The notes under the pieces were generated by a model that ran no database searches, was not told where the DNA came from, and saw only the letters and a list, made by a program, of their open reading frames with translations. Shown piece after piece: positions 1-7,848 of a stretch of 64,000 bases of DNA. This stretch comes from Plantactinospora soyae. GTDB taxonomy: Bacteria; Actinomycetota; Actinomycetes; Mycobacteriales; Micromonosporaceae. The stretch covers positions 6,262,001-6,326,000 of the forward strand of contig NZ_JADBEB010000001.1 of NCBI RefSeq assembly GCF_014874095.1, written 5' to 3'. The translations under genes were made by a program, and so were the position numbers. The stretch's first letter is position 1. Each line of letters starts with the position of its first letter.

Positions 1-168
1 AAGATCACACCAGCCAGCAACCACCGGCGCTCCCGCACATTCCCCGAGGATCGAGAGGTAACCGAGTTCACATCCGCTGCGCGCGTACCGGCCGGGCAGG
101 TTCGGACATCGCGCGGGATGCGGGACACGACGCCGAGCCGGAAGATCGTAAGGCGAGGGCCCGGTGCC

Positions 169-693
169 CTATCGGCGGCGGGCCGTGGCGCGGTGCCGGC
201 GGACCGCGTCGCGGTTGGCGCAGCGGGGCGAGCAGTAGCGCTGCCTACCGCCCCGTGAGGTGTCGACGTAGACGATCTCGCAGTCGCTTCCGGCGCAGCG
301 GCCCAGGCGATCCATCCCGCGTCCCGCGAGGTGCAGGGCGGTGCCGACGCCGACCAGGGCACGCAGTACCGAGCCCAGCGGGACGCCGTCGTCGCGGTAG
401 TGCAGGTGCCAGCCGGTGCCGCCGTGGTCGGTGAGCCGGGGGTACGCGGACGCCGCCGCCAGCAGCCGGTTGACCAGGGCGGCCCGCTGCGCCGGGTCGG
501 TGGTGTCGGCGACCTCGCACCACCGGTCGACGAGTTCGAGCGCCACGGCCAGGTCCTGCTCCTCGACCGGCATGTCGATGACCAGACCGGCGGCGGCGCA
601 CCGGCGTACCAGTTCGGGCAGGGACCGGGGACGGTCGTTGGCCAGCTCGGTGATCAGCCGGACCGCGTCCTGGCCGTAAGGGTTGAGATGCAC
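169..693 (-). CDS. CGNR zinc-finger protein with ABATE-type N-terminal domain
   Basis: Probable stress-responsive DNA-binding regulator of about 174 residues. The C-terminus carries the CGNR zinc finger: Cys pairs in CAGSDC and CSPRCANR followed by the basic tail RRHRATARRR, the arrangement of the family in which CANR or CGNR follows the last cysteines. The N-terminal part is all-helical, as in ABATE domains, which are thought to sense a ligand. I chose the GTG at 691-693 because related proteins begin at the HLNPYG segment; the frame stays open to a TTG at 726 and an ATG at 720. It is divergent from a possible small gene at 719, leaving almost no room for promoters, so it may be transcribed from within that gene or be leaderless. 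Family assignment is firm; target genes are unknown. Confidence 0.85.
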   Translation of the reverse strand: MHLNPYGQDAVRLITELANDRPRSLPELVRRCAAAGLVIDMPVEEQDLAVALELVDRWCEVADTTDPAQRAALVNRLLAAASAYPRLTDHGGTGWHLHYRDDGVPLGSVLRALVGVGTALHLAGRGMDRLGRCAGSDCEIVYVDTSRGGRQRYCSPRCANRDAVRRHRATARRR

Positions 694-718
694 AATGCCA
701 TTACAGCAGGCTTGGTCC

Positions 719-979
719 ATGACCAACGAGAACGGGCACGACTGGCAGACCCGATCGCGGCACTGGACCAGTGACGGGGTCGTGAGCTACCAGTCGTGCC
801 ACTGCGGGGTGTGGCGCCTGCTGACCGGGCCAGGTACGGCTGGCGCCGCTGGTTCGGCGGCGGACGGCTCGGCCTCGTGGTTGAAGAACCCGACCGGATC
901 TACTCGTGATGCAGCACCCGGGCGATCGGCAGACGCGCGGCAGACCAGGCGGAGCCCAACGCGCCGAGGACGGCTATGA
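719..979 (+). CDS. Possible small Cys/His-containing hypothetical protein
   Basis: An 86-residue frame whose first 36 residues look like real protein ([19 protein letters not shown], then QSCHCGVWR), with a CHC group that could bind metal. The second half becomes Ser/Arg/Gly-rich and overlaps the tail of the convergent chimeric frame at 900-1271, so the true end may be degenerate. A weak AGCAGG lies about 8 bases before the ATG at 719. Small actinobacterial proteins of this look are known to me only as hypotheticals. No function is proposed; the gene could be spurious. Confidence 0.4.
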   Translation: MTNENGHDWQTRSRHWTSDGVVSYQSCHCGVWRLLTGPGTAGAAGSAADGSASWLKNPTGSTRDAAPGRSADARQTRRSPTRRGRL

Positions 980-1271
980 CGACGCCGGCCAGGGCCAGGG
1001 CCGGCCACGGTCGTACCGTGCCACGGTCCTCGAACCGTTCCATACCGCGCCAGGCTCGGTCCAGGGTGTCCTGGACGGCGTCCTCCGCGTCGTGGACCGA
1101 ACCCGGCATCCGGTAGCAGTGTGCCCGCAGTTCGTCCCGCAGCGGCCCGACCAGGCGACCGAAGGCCCCGTCGTCACCGGCGTGGGCCGCGACCAGCAGT
1201 TCCGCCACGTCGGACTCTTCCGTCCACCCCACCCCGGACTTCCGTACCGCCGCTTCCTGGTCCGACCTCAC
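900..1271 (-). pseudogene. Chimeric remnant: sigma-70 region 2 start fused to permease C-terminus
   Basis: This 123-residue frame joins two unrelated parts. Residues about 20-85 match the start of an ECF sigma factor (region 2: [19 protein letters not shown], then [17 protein letters not shown]), normally the DNA-melting and core-binding helices of a protein of 170-330 residues. From about residue 88 the sequence turns into one hydrophobic helix ([19 protein letters not shown]) followed by [12 protein letters not shown], which resembles the last helix and tail of an FtsX-family ABC permease. Neither half is complete: sigma regions 3/4 and the rest of the permease are missing. A deletion between two neighbouring genes explains this best. 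It starts at a GTG 16 bases after the CDF gene stop. Whether the fusion is expressed is unknown. Confidence 0.6.
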
Positions 1272-1286
1272 CGCAGCCAGGCTACG

Positions 1287-2426
1287 TCAGGCCGGGGCCG
1301 CGGCCCGGGACACCGGATGCGTCCCGTGGCTGTGGCGGCGCCGGTCAGCGTGGTGGGCCAGCGCCGCGTGCGAGTCGACGTCCGCGGGGTCGGTGTGGAT
1401 CGTCGCGGCAACCAACCGGGGTACGGCGTGCCGCAACCGGTGCTCCGCCTCGACGGCGATGGCGTGGGCGTCGAGGACCGACAGGGTGGCGTCGACCCCG
1501 AGGTTGGTCTCGGCGTGGAGTTGGTGCCCGACCCATCGCACCCGCAGCCCGGTCACGGAGCGGACTCCGGGAGTGGTCGCCAACGCCTGTTCGGCCGTGC
1601 CGACCAGTTCGGGGTCGACGGCGTCCATCAGCCTCCGGTAGACCTCCCGGGCGGCGCTCCTGAGCACGACCAGCACCGCCACGGTGATCAGCAGCCCGAC
1701 GACCGGATCCGCCCAGCCCCAGCCGATCGCCACCCCACCGGCGCCCAGCAGTACGGCGAGCGAGGTGAACCCGTCCGTACGGGCGTGCAGCCCGTCGGCG
1801 ACCAGCGCGGCGGAGCCGATCCGCCGGCCGACGGTGATGCGGTACCGGGCCACCAGTTCGTTGCCGACGAAGCCGACCAGCCCGGCACCGGCGACCGCCC
1901 ACAGGTTGTGCACCGGTGCCGGGTCCAGTAGCCGGTTCACCGCCTGGTAGCCGGCCAGCGCCGCCGAGACCGCGATGAACGCCACGATCACGATTCCGGC
2001 CAGGTCCTCGGCCCGGCCGTAGCCGTAGGTGTAGCGGCGGGTCGCGGGCCGGCGCCCGAGCAGGAACGCGAGGCCGAGCGGGACCGCCGTGAACGCGTCG
2101 GCGAGGTTGTGCAGGGTGTCGCCGAGCAGGGCCACCGATCCGGTGAACGCCACCACGACCGCCTGGAGCAGCGCGGTGGCGCCCAACGCGGCCAGGGAGA
2201 TCCACAACGCCCGGAGGCCGGCCCGGCTGCTCTCCAACGGGGCGTCGACCCGGTCCGCGCTGTCGTGCGAGTGCGGGGTGAGGAGGTGCCGTACCCGCCC
2301 CCACCAGTTCCCGGAGCCCGGCCCGTGCTCGTGCTCGGGCCCGTGCTCGTGCTGGTGGTCCTGCTCGTGCTGGTGGGCATGCTCGTGCTGGTGGGCATGC
2401 TGATGGTCGGGTGCCGAGGACGCCAT
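1287..2426 (-). CDS. Cation diffusion facilitator (CDF) metal exporter with His-rich N-terminus
   Basis: Six-helix membrane transporter of about 379 residues that would expel Zn2+, Co2+ or a similar divalent cation by proton antiport. The two HxxxD metal-site motifs are visible in LLGDTLHNLADAF and LVADGLHARTDGF, followed by a soluble C-terminal domain ending in several histidines (DRRRHSHGTH). The N-terminal 40 residues are a His/Glu/Gln array (HQHEHAHQHEHGPEHEH pattern), a likely metal-loading segment. Start ATG at 2424-2426 was chosen because GGAG lies 7 bases upstream; the open frame extends to 2564 but would overlap the promoter of the divergent ArsR gene. Regulation by that ArsR repressor is likely. 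Metal specificity cannot be read from the sequence. Confidence 0.92.
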   Translation of the reverse strand: MASSAPDHQHAHQHEHAHQHEQDHQHEHGPEHEHGPGSGNWWGRVRHLLTPHSHDSADRVDAPLESSRAGLRALWISLAALGATALLQAVVVAFTGSVALLGDTLHNLADAFTAVPLGLAFLLGRRPATRRYTYGYGRAEDLAGIVIVAFIAVSAALAGYQAVNRLLDPAPVHNLWAVAGAGLVGFVGNELVARYRITVGRRIGSAALVADGLHARTDGFTSLAVLLGAGGVAIGWGWADPVVGLLITVAVLVVLRSAAREVYRRLMDAVDPELVGTAEQALATTPGVRSVTGLRVRWVGHQLHAETNLGVDATLSVLDAHAIAVEAEHRLRHAVPRLVAATIHTDPADVDSHAALAHHADRRRHSHGTHPVSRAAAPA

Positions 2427-2547
2427 GCGTGTGCTCCGGGGTGCTCGTCGGCAGCCGGGGTGTGCGGAGGGCCGCTCCATCCACCGGAGGCGATGAGTGG
2501 GGGACCCCGCCTTGCACCCGGGCGGAACACCGCCACAATATGTGCTC

Positions 2548-2904
2548 ATGTACGCACGCGACAACGCGGCAACTGCCGATGATGGGCAACAGCTACCCGG
2601 CAGCGCTCAGATCGAGGCGGCGGTGACGGCTCTGCGGATGCTGGCCGACCCCACCCGACTGCGCCTGCTGTGGCTCCTGCGCGACGGTGAGTACGACGTC
2701 GGCAGCCTGGCCGCGGAGGTCGGCGCAGCCCGGCCGGCGGTCTCGCAACACCTGGCCAAACTGCTGCTCGCAGGCCTGGTGAAGGTACGGCGCGACGGGC
2801 GGCGCGCGCTCTACCGGGCCCGGGGCGGGCACGTGCGCCGGCTGGTCACCGAGGCACTGCACGCCGCCGAACACCATCTCACCGGCGCTCCTGATCACGA
2901 CTGA
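2548..2904 (+). CDS. ArsR/SmtB-family winged-helix metalloregulator
   Basis: 118-residue repressor. The core has the ArsR fold: ALRMLADPTRLRLLWLL (helix 1-2), a recognition helix in ARPAVSQHLAKLLLAGL, the beta wing VRRDGRRALYRA, and a C-terminal helix with HAAEHH that could supply a metal site like the alpha-5 sites of CzrA/SmtB-type sensors. There is no CxC (alpha-3 arsenic type) motif, which favours Zn/Co/Ni sensing. ATG at 2548 is preferred over the upstream in-frame ATG at 2497, which would add about 17 atypical residues. It is divergent from the CDF exporter, with 121 bases between starts, so it most likely represses both genes until metal binds. Confidence 0.9.
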   Translation: MYARDNAATADDGQQLPGSAQIEAAVTALRMLADPTRLRLLWLLRDGEYDVGSLAAEVGAARPAVSQHLAKLLLAGLVKVRRDGRRALYRARGGHVRRLVTEALHAAEHHLTGAPDHD

Positions 2905-3080
2905 GCCGTGAGCCGTGAGCCCGGAACCGGGATCGGGGCGAGCCAAATGCGCCGCTGTGACCGGCCCTGGGCGTGGCCATCGCCACTTAACCGCTCTTGG
3001 GGCGGGTCGAGATGTCGCGCTACCGGGACCGCTGATCTAGGGTTGTGCCCCCGACCAGGGGATGCACATCTTGAGCAGCG

Positions 3081-3097
3081 GTTGCAGCATATGCAAC
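3081..3097. promoter_or_regulatory. Perfect palindromic operator GTTGCA-N5-TGCAAC
   Basis: GTTGCAGCATATGCAAC has perfect 6-base arms around a 5-base centre and lies 14 bases before the GTG of kdgK. Position and symmetry suggest the operator of the IclR-family regulator encoded inside the operon, giving autoregulation and control by a sugar-acid intermediate. The assignment to that regulator is inference. Confidence 0.65.
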
Positions 3098-3110
3098 GGA
3101 TGGGAGCGCC

Positions 3111-4103
3111 GTGACATCGGTGGCGACGGCCGCTGGGCGGTCCTCGACGCCGCTCGACGCGATCTGCGTCGGCGAGACGATGGTGATGGTTACCCCGACC
3201 CCGGGCGGGCGGCTGGACGCGGCGTCGACCTTCGTACTGCGGGCCGGCGGTGCCGAGTCCAACGTCGCGATGTTCCTGGCTGCGCTGGGCCACCGGGCGG
3301 CCTGGGCCAGCCGGGTCGGTGCCGATCCACTGGGCGACCTCGTCGTCGAGCAGGTCGCCGCGACGGGCGTGGACACCTCGCTGGTCGAAATCCACCCGGC
3401 CCGCCCCACCGGCGTCTACCTGAAGGACCCCGGGCCGGCCGGCACCAAGGTCTACTACTACCGGCGCGAATCGGCGGCGGCCAGCATGGATCCGGCGTAC
3501 GCGGCGCGGATCAGTGCCGTGCCGTCGGCCGTACTGCACCTGAGCGGCATCACCGCCGCGTTGTCGGGGAGCTGCCGGCAACTCGTCGACCAACTGCTCC
3601 TCGCCGGCCCGGACGGTCGCCGGCTGATCTCGTTCGACGTCAACTACCGCCTCGCGCTCTGGGACGGGCGGGCCGGCACCGACCTGCTCCGACTGGCCCA
3701 GGCCGCCGACGTGGTCTTCGTCGGCCTGGACGAGGCGGCGCAACTCTGGGACGTCCGGACCCCGCAGGACGTCCGGAAGCTGATCGACCTGCCCGGCACC
3801 CTGGTGGTGAAGAACGGCTCCGTGGACGCCGTCGCGTTCCACGGCGACGGCGTCACCGTCGAGCCGGCCCGCCGGGTCGACGTGGTGGAACCGGTCGGCG
3901 CCGGTGACGCCTTCGCCGCGGGATGGCTCTCCGCCGCGCTGCGTGGCCTCGACCAGACTGCCCGGCTGAAGCTGGGCCACCTGGTTGCCGGTGCCGCACT
4001 CGGCTCCGTCGGGGACTTCGCCGCCCTGCCGCCCGTCGACACCATCTGCGCGGTACTCGGCATCGAACCGGACTTCTGGTACAGCCCCTCCGAAGCGGCC
4101 TGA
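3111..4103 (+). CDS. kdgK: 2-Dehydro-3-deoxygluconate (KDG) kinase, PfkB family
   Basis: 330-residue cytoplasmic ribokinase-family enzyme expected to phosphorylate KDG with ATP to give KDPG. N-terminal AICVGETMVMVTP and the GGAESNVAMFLAALG signature bind sugar; the C-terminal EPVGAGDAFAAGW (about residues 260-272) holds the catalytic Asp and anion hole of PfkB kinases. The GTG start at 3111 has GGGAG a few bases upstream. It is the first gene of kdgK-iclR-eda, and the adjacent KDPG aldolase identifies the substrate better than sequence alone. A palindrome just upstream (3081-3097) is a likely operator. Other PfkB sugar-kinase activities are possible but less consistent with context. Confidence 0.88.
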   Translation: MTSVATAAGRSSTPLDAICVGETMVMVTPTPGGRLDAASTFVLRAGGAESNVAMFLAALGHRAAWASRVGADPLGDLVVEQVAATGVDTSLVEIHPARPTGVYLKDPGPAGTKVYYYRRESAAASMDPAYAARISAVPSAVLHLSGITAALSGSCRQLVDQLLLAGPDGRRLISFDVNYRLALWDGRAGTDLLRLAQAADVVFVGLDEAAQLWDVRTPQDVRKLIDLPGTLVVKNGSVDAVAFHGDGVTVEPARRVDVVEPVGAGDAFAAGWLSAALRGLDQTARLKLGHLVAGAALGSVGDFAALPPVDTICAVLGIEPDFWYSPSEAA

Positions 4104-4117
4104 CGGAGTTCCCGGCG

Positions 4118-4870
4118 ATGTCACAGACCGTTGAACGCGCACTGAGCATCATCGAGTTCTTCGCCGAGCGGCCGCGCTCACTCGGCGAGGTCGCCGAGCA
4201 TCTCGGCGTACACAAGTCCACCGCGCTGCGACTGTTGCAGACCCTGGAACGTGCTGGTTTCGCCCGGTCGGTCGACGGCCGGTACACCGTCGGCTTCCGG
4301 ATGGTGGCGATCGCCCACCAGGCCGTGGAACACCTCGAACTGCACCCCGTCGCCCAGCCGCACCTCGTCCGCCTCGGTGACCGGTACGGCCACACCGTCC
4401 ATCTCGCCCAGCTGGTCGACGACGAGATCGTCTACCTGGCCAAGGTCGACGGCCGAGGGGCCCTGAAGATGCGGTCCCGGGTCGGCCGGGCGGTCAACCC
4501 GCACACCTCGGGAGTCGGCAAGGCGATCCTGGCGCACCTCGACGAGTCGTCCCGGGAGCGGTTCCTGGCGCGGCTCACGTACCAGCGGCACACCGCGACG
4601 TCCATCACCAGCCCGGCGGCGTTCCGGGCGGAGCTGGCGCGGATCGCCGAGCGCGGCTGGGCCGAGGACGACGGCGAGTTCGAGGACTTCGTCAACTGCG
4701 TCGCGGCCCCGGTCCGCGACGCCCGGGGCCGCGTCGTCGCGGCGGTGTCGATCACCGCGCTGCGGGCCGTCGCCCCGCTGGACCAGCTCCGCGAGCTCCT
4801 ACCGCAACTTACCGAAACCTGTGCCGCGATCTCCCGGGACCTCGGCTGGACCGGAGATCAACGACCATGA
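4118..4870 (+). CDS. IclR-family transcriptional regulator of the KDG operon
   Basis: About 250 residues: an N-terminal winged helix-turn-helix (residues about 5-65, SLGEVAEHLGVHKSTALRL as recognition region, then RYTVGFRM) and a C-terminal IclR effector domain (residues about 75-245) that binds small carbon acids in this family. The ATG at 4118 is preceded by GGAG 9 bases upstream; the open frame reaches back to 3923 but that part is inside kdgK in another frame. Stop TGA overlaps the eda ATG (ATGA at 4867-4870), so it is translationally coupled between kinase and aldolase. It likely represses or activates this operon through the palindrome at 3081-3097, with KDG or KDPG as a plausible effector. 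Confidence 0.9.
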   Translation: MSQTVERALSIIEFFAERPRSLGEVAEHLGVHKSTALRLLQTLERAGFARSVDGRYTVGFRMVAIAHQAVEHLELHPVAQPHLVRLGDRYGHTVHLAQLVDDEIVYLAKVDGRGALKMRSRVGRAVNPHTSGVGKAILAHLDESSRERFLARLTYQRHTATSITSPAAFRAELARIAERGWAEDDGEFEDFVNCVAAPVRDARGRVVAAVSITALRAVAPLDQLRELLPQLTETCAAISRDLGWTGDQRP

Positions 4871-5496
4871 ACGGAGCGACGGTGGACAGCCACTCGACGA
4901 CCTTCTTCAACAACCTCTTCGTCGACCAGCCGGTGATGGCGATCCTGCGCGGCCTGCCGCCCGCACAGACCGTCGCACTGTGCCAGCGGGCCTGGGACAC
5001 CGGCATCGACGTGGTGGAGGTGCCGGTGCAGAGCGCGGACGCGCTGCCGTCCCTGCATGCGGCGATCGCCGCCGGCCGGGAACGCGCCCGGCCGGTCGGC
5101 GCCGGCACGGTCGTCACCCCCGAACAGGCCAGAGCGGTGTACGAGGCCGGCGCGGTCTTCACCGTCGCGCCCGGGTACGCCCCGGACGTCGCGGCCGAGT
5201 GCGCGGCTCTCGGCCTGGCCCACCTGCCGGGTGTCGCCACCTCGTCGGAGATCGGCCAGGCGCTGCGGACCGGTCACACCTGGCTGAAGGCGTTTCCGGC
5301 CAGCGAACTGGGCACCGGCTGGATCCGTGCCCAGCTCGCTCCCTTTCCGACGGTGAGGTTCGTCGCGACCGGCGGTATCGACGCCGACAACGCGGCCGAC
5401 TTCCTCGCCGCCGGCTGCCGGGTGGTGGCTGTCGGCTCCGCGTTGCAGGATCCCCGGCAACTCGACCTGCTCGCCGGGCTGACCGCCGCCCGATAG
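4867..5496 (+). CDS. eda: KDPG/KHG aldolase (Entner-Doudoroff aldolase)
   Basis: 209-residue class I aldolase cleaving 2-dehydro-3-deoxy-6-phosphogluconate to pyruvate and glyceraldehyde-3-phosphate. The TIM-barrel landmarks are present: VMAILRGLP, the conserved Glu strand VVEVPVQ, VGAGTVVTPEQ, the Schiff-base lysine in WLKAFPASELG (about residue 141), and the phosphate-binding GGIDADN and VAVGSAL loops. Length is normal for the family. It overlaps iclR by four bases and completes a KDG to KDPG to central-metabolism module with kdgK. Upstream enzymes (a dehydratase making KDG, a transporter) are not in this window. Confidence 0.93.
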   Translation: MNGATVDSHSTTFFNNLFVDQPVMAILRGLPPAQTVALCQRAWDTGIDVVEVPVQSADALPSLHAAIAAGRERARPVGAGTVVTPEQARAVYEAGAVFTVAPGYAPDVAAECAALGLAHLPGVATSSEIGQALRTGHTWLKAFPASELGTGWIRAQLAPFPTVRFVATGGIDADNAADFLAAGCRVVAVGSALQDPRQLDLLAGLTAAR

Positions 5497-5508
5497 CGGG
5501 CAGGGGTG

Positions 5509-5563
5509 TTAGGAAGGGGCCCTTCTTCTACAGAAAACGATATGCGGGGGCCCTTCCTTGCAT
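5509..5563. repeat. GGGCCC-rich interrupted inverted repeat (stem-loop element)
   Basis: The segment begins TTAGGAAGGGGCCCTTCTT and ends with GGGGGCCCTTCCTTGC, two inverted, nearly matching halves (AGGAAGGGGCCC against GGGCCCTTCCTT) separated by about 24 A/T-containing bases. It lies directly after eda and could act as a terminator. From memory, similar AAGGAAGGGCCCC elements are dispersed in intergenic DNA of Micromonospora and Salinispora, which would make it a genus-level repeat; that needs a genome search. Confidence 0.6.
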
Positions 5564-5567
5564 CTTG

Positions 5568-6692
5568 ATGCGTACGCTCTGCCGGATGGGTGGCGGCGTG
5601 GTGCGGGTCGGGCGGGCGGTACTGGCGGGCGTCCTGGCGGTGGTCGTACTGCTCGGATGTACGGCGGAGCCGGCGGCCGATCCGTCGAGCCCGACGGCGC
5701 AACCGGGTACGGCGGGACCGAGTGCGTCGGCCAGCCCGGTCGGTACGGCCTCACCGAGCCCCGCGGCGCCGGCCCTGCTGCGGTTGGCGTTCGCCGGTGA
5801 CGTGCACTTCACCGGTCGTACCCTGCGGCTGCTGGACGAGCCGGAGAGCGCGTTCGGCCGGATCGCACCGGTGCTGCGGGACGCCGACCTCACGCTGCTG
5901 AACCTGGAGACGGCGGTGACCGGTCGGGGCACGCCGCAACCGAAGCGTTTCCACTTCCGGGCACCGAAGAGCACGTACGCGGCCCTGCGCGCCGCCGGGG
6001 TCGACGCCGCCTCGGTCGCCAACAACCACGTCCTCGACTACGGACCGGTGGGACTGCGCGACACCCTCGACTCGGCGGCGGCGGCGAAGTTCCCGGTGTT
6101 CGGCGCGGGGCCGAACGCCGACGCGGCGTACGCGCCGTGGCTGACCACCGTACGCGGGGTCCGGATCGCCGTACTCGGCATGTCGCAGGTGCACGAACTG
6201 TCCGCACAGTGGAAGCCGACCGCGACCCGTCCCGGGGTGGCGATGGCGTTCGACGCGACCCGGGCCACCGCCGCCGTCCGGGCGGCCCGGAGCCAGGCCG
6301 ATCTGGTGATCGTGTTCATGCACTGGGGGATCGAGGGCAGCTCCTGCCCGAGCGGCGAGATGAAGACCTTCGCCTCGCGGATGTCCCGGGCCGGCGCCGA
6401 CATCGTGCTCGGTACGCACGCACACACGCTGCTCGCCGACGGTTGGCTGGGCCGGACGTACGTGCACTACGGACTCGGCAACTTCCTCTGGTACGGCGAC
6501 TCGAAGAGCACCGACTCCGGGGTGCTCCGGCTGACCGTGCAGGGCCGGACGGTGGTCCGCAACGAGTTCCTGCCCGGCACGGTCTCCCGTACCGGGCAGC
6601 CGGTGCTCGTCACCGGTGGAGCCAGGGAGCGGATCCAGGACAAGATCGGTGCGGCGAGGCGCTGTACCGGCCTCGCCGCGAAACGACCGTGA
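5568..6692 (+). CDS. CapA-family (PgsA-like) metallophosphatase-fold lipoprotein
   Basis: About 374 residues. Residues about 8-30 form a hydrophobic signal with a lipobox-like LLGC, followed by a Ser/Pro/Thr-rich linker, so it is probably an exported lipoprotein. The mature part is a PGA_cap domain: FAGDVHFTG, LNLETAVT, ANNHVLDYG, MHWGIEG and GTHAHTLL are the conserved metal-site blocks of the calcineurin-like CapA group associated with poly-gamma-glutamate synthesis. No capB/C partners lie nearby, so capsule synthesis is not supported here; many such orphans exist. The start may be ATG 5568 or ATG 5586, neither with a strong ribosome site. It lies between the stem-loop element and a convergent ABC operon. 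Confidence 0.85.
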   Translation: MRTLCRMGGGVVRVGRAVLAGVLAVVVLLGCTAEPAADPSSPTAQPGTAGPSASASPVGTASPSPAAPALLRLAFAGDVHFTGRTLRLLDEPESAFGRIAPVLRDADLTLLNLETAVTGRGTPQPKRFHFRAPKSTYAALRAAGVDAASVANNHVLDYGPVGLRDTLDSAAAAKFPVFGAGPNADAAYAPWLTTVRGVRIAVLGMSQVHELSAQWKPTATRPGVAMAFDATRATAAVRAARSQADLVIVFMHWGIEGSSCPSGEMKTFASRMSRAGADIVLGTHAHTLLADGWLGRTYVHYGLGNFLWYGDSKSTDSGVLRLTVQGRTVVRNEFLPGTVSRTGQPVLVTGGARERIQDKIGAARRCTGLAAKRP

Positions 6693-6705
6693 CCCCAGTC
6701 CCCGC

Positions 6706-7848
6706 TCAGGAGACCCGGGTCTCCCGCTCCCGCCAGGCCGCGGCCAGCGAGGTCTTTCCGTTGGTACGCAGCAGCGAACCCTCGTAGAGCCGGGCGGCGA
6801 ACATCAGGAACAGCCCGGCGGCGACGAGCAGGATCAGCAGCGCCAGGATCGGCTCCCAGGGGGCGGCGTCGCCGAAGAACAACCGCAGCGGCATCGCCGT
6901 CGGTGCCGAGAACGGCACATAGGACAGGATCGTCATGGCCATCGGGTTGTCGTTGAGGAAGAGCACCCCGAAGAACGGCAGCATGATGACGATCTGGGCC
7001 GGGCCGGACGCCCCGCTGATGTCCTCCTGCCGGCTGACCAGCGCGCCGGTGACCGCCCACATCGAGGCCAGCAGCACGAAGCCGACGACGAAGAACGGAA
7101 GGAACCAGGCGATCGCCGGGCCGAGTTGGCCGAGCAGCCCGTCGGCGCTGTCCACCACCTGCATGGAGACCACCGACACCAGCGCGATCAGGGCCACCTG
7201 GCCGAGCGCGAGCGCCCCGTTGCCGATCACCTTCCCGGCCAGCAGCGCCCGGACCGGTACGGCGGCCACCAGGATCTCCACGATCCGGGTCTGCTTCTCC
7301 TCGGTGACGCTCTGCGCGATCTGGATGCCGAAGGTCAACGAGGCGAAGAAGAAGATCATCCCGAACGCCATCGGCACCATGAAGGCCAGGACCGGGCTGA
7401 CCGCGTCGGGATCGAGCAGTTGGACCGGGGGTGGGCTGCTCAGCGACCTGACGACGGAATCCGGCGTACGGTCCATCGCGAGCACCGTGAGTCCGCCGGG
7501 TCCGTCTCCCGGTACCACCGCGGCGTCGACCTCGCCGTCCCGGACGAGTTGCTCCGCACTCTGGACGTCGGGGACCGACACCACCTCCATCCCGGCCTGC
7601 TCCAACTGGGCGGCGGCGTCGGCCTGCACGACGGCCACGGTGGAACTGCTGGTCGCGAAGAGCGCCGGCAGGATCACACCGGCCATGGCGACCAGCAGGA
7701 AGACGACGGTGCTGATCAGGAACGTCTTGTCCCGGAGCCGTACCGTGATCTCCCGGCCGGCGACCAGCTTGGTCGCTCCCCACAGCGAGGGGGCGGTCGC
7801 CGCGTCGTCGTGGGTCGGCCGGGTGGTGGGTGGGGCGAGCGTCGTCAC
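6706..7848 (-). CDS. ABC-2 type exporter permease (NatB-like)
   Basis: 380-residue membrane subunit. A cytoplasmic N-terminus (VAGREITVRLRDKTFLI) leads into the first helix (about residues 45-65), a large extracytoplasmic domain of about 120 residues follows, then five or six clustered helices in the C-terminal half (AFMVPMAFGMIFFFASLTFGI, AITGALVSRQEDISG region). This topology is that of NatB/YhaP Na+ or peptide exporters rather than DrrB. Its ATG overlaps the stop of the ATPase gene (ATGA at 7845-7848), so both are co-translated. Substrate is unknown. The adjacent two-component pair in the same orientation may regulate it. Confidence 0.87.
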   Translation of the reverse strand: MTTLAPPTTRPTHDDAATAPSLWGATKLVAGREITVRLRDKTFLISTVVFLLVAMAGVILPALFATSSSTVAVVQADAAAQLEQAGMEVVSVPDVQSAEQLVRDGEVDAAVVPGDGPGGLTVLAMDRTPDSVVRSLSSPPPVQLLDPDAVSPVLAFMVPMAFGMIFFFASLTFGIQIAQSVTEEKQTRIVEILVAAVPVRALLAGKVIGNGALALGQVALIALVSVVSMQVVDSADGLLGQLGPAIAWFLPFFVVGFVLLASMWAVTGALVSRQEDISGASGPAQIVIMLPFFGVLFLNDNPMAMTILSYVPFSAPTAMPLRLFFGDAAPWEPILALLILLVAAGLFLMFAARLYEGSLLRTNGKTSLAAAWRERETRVS

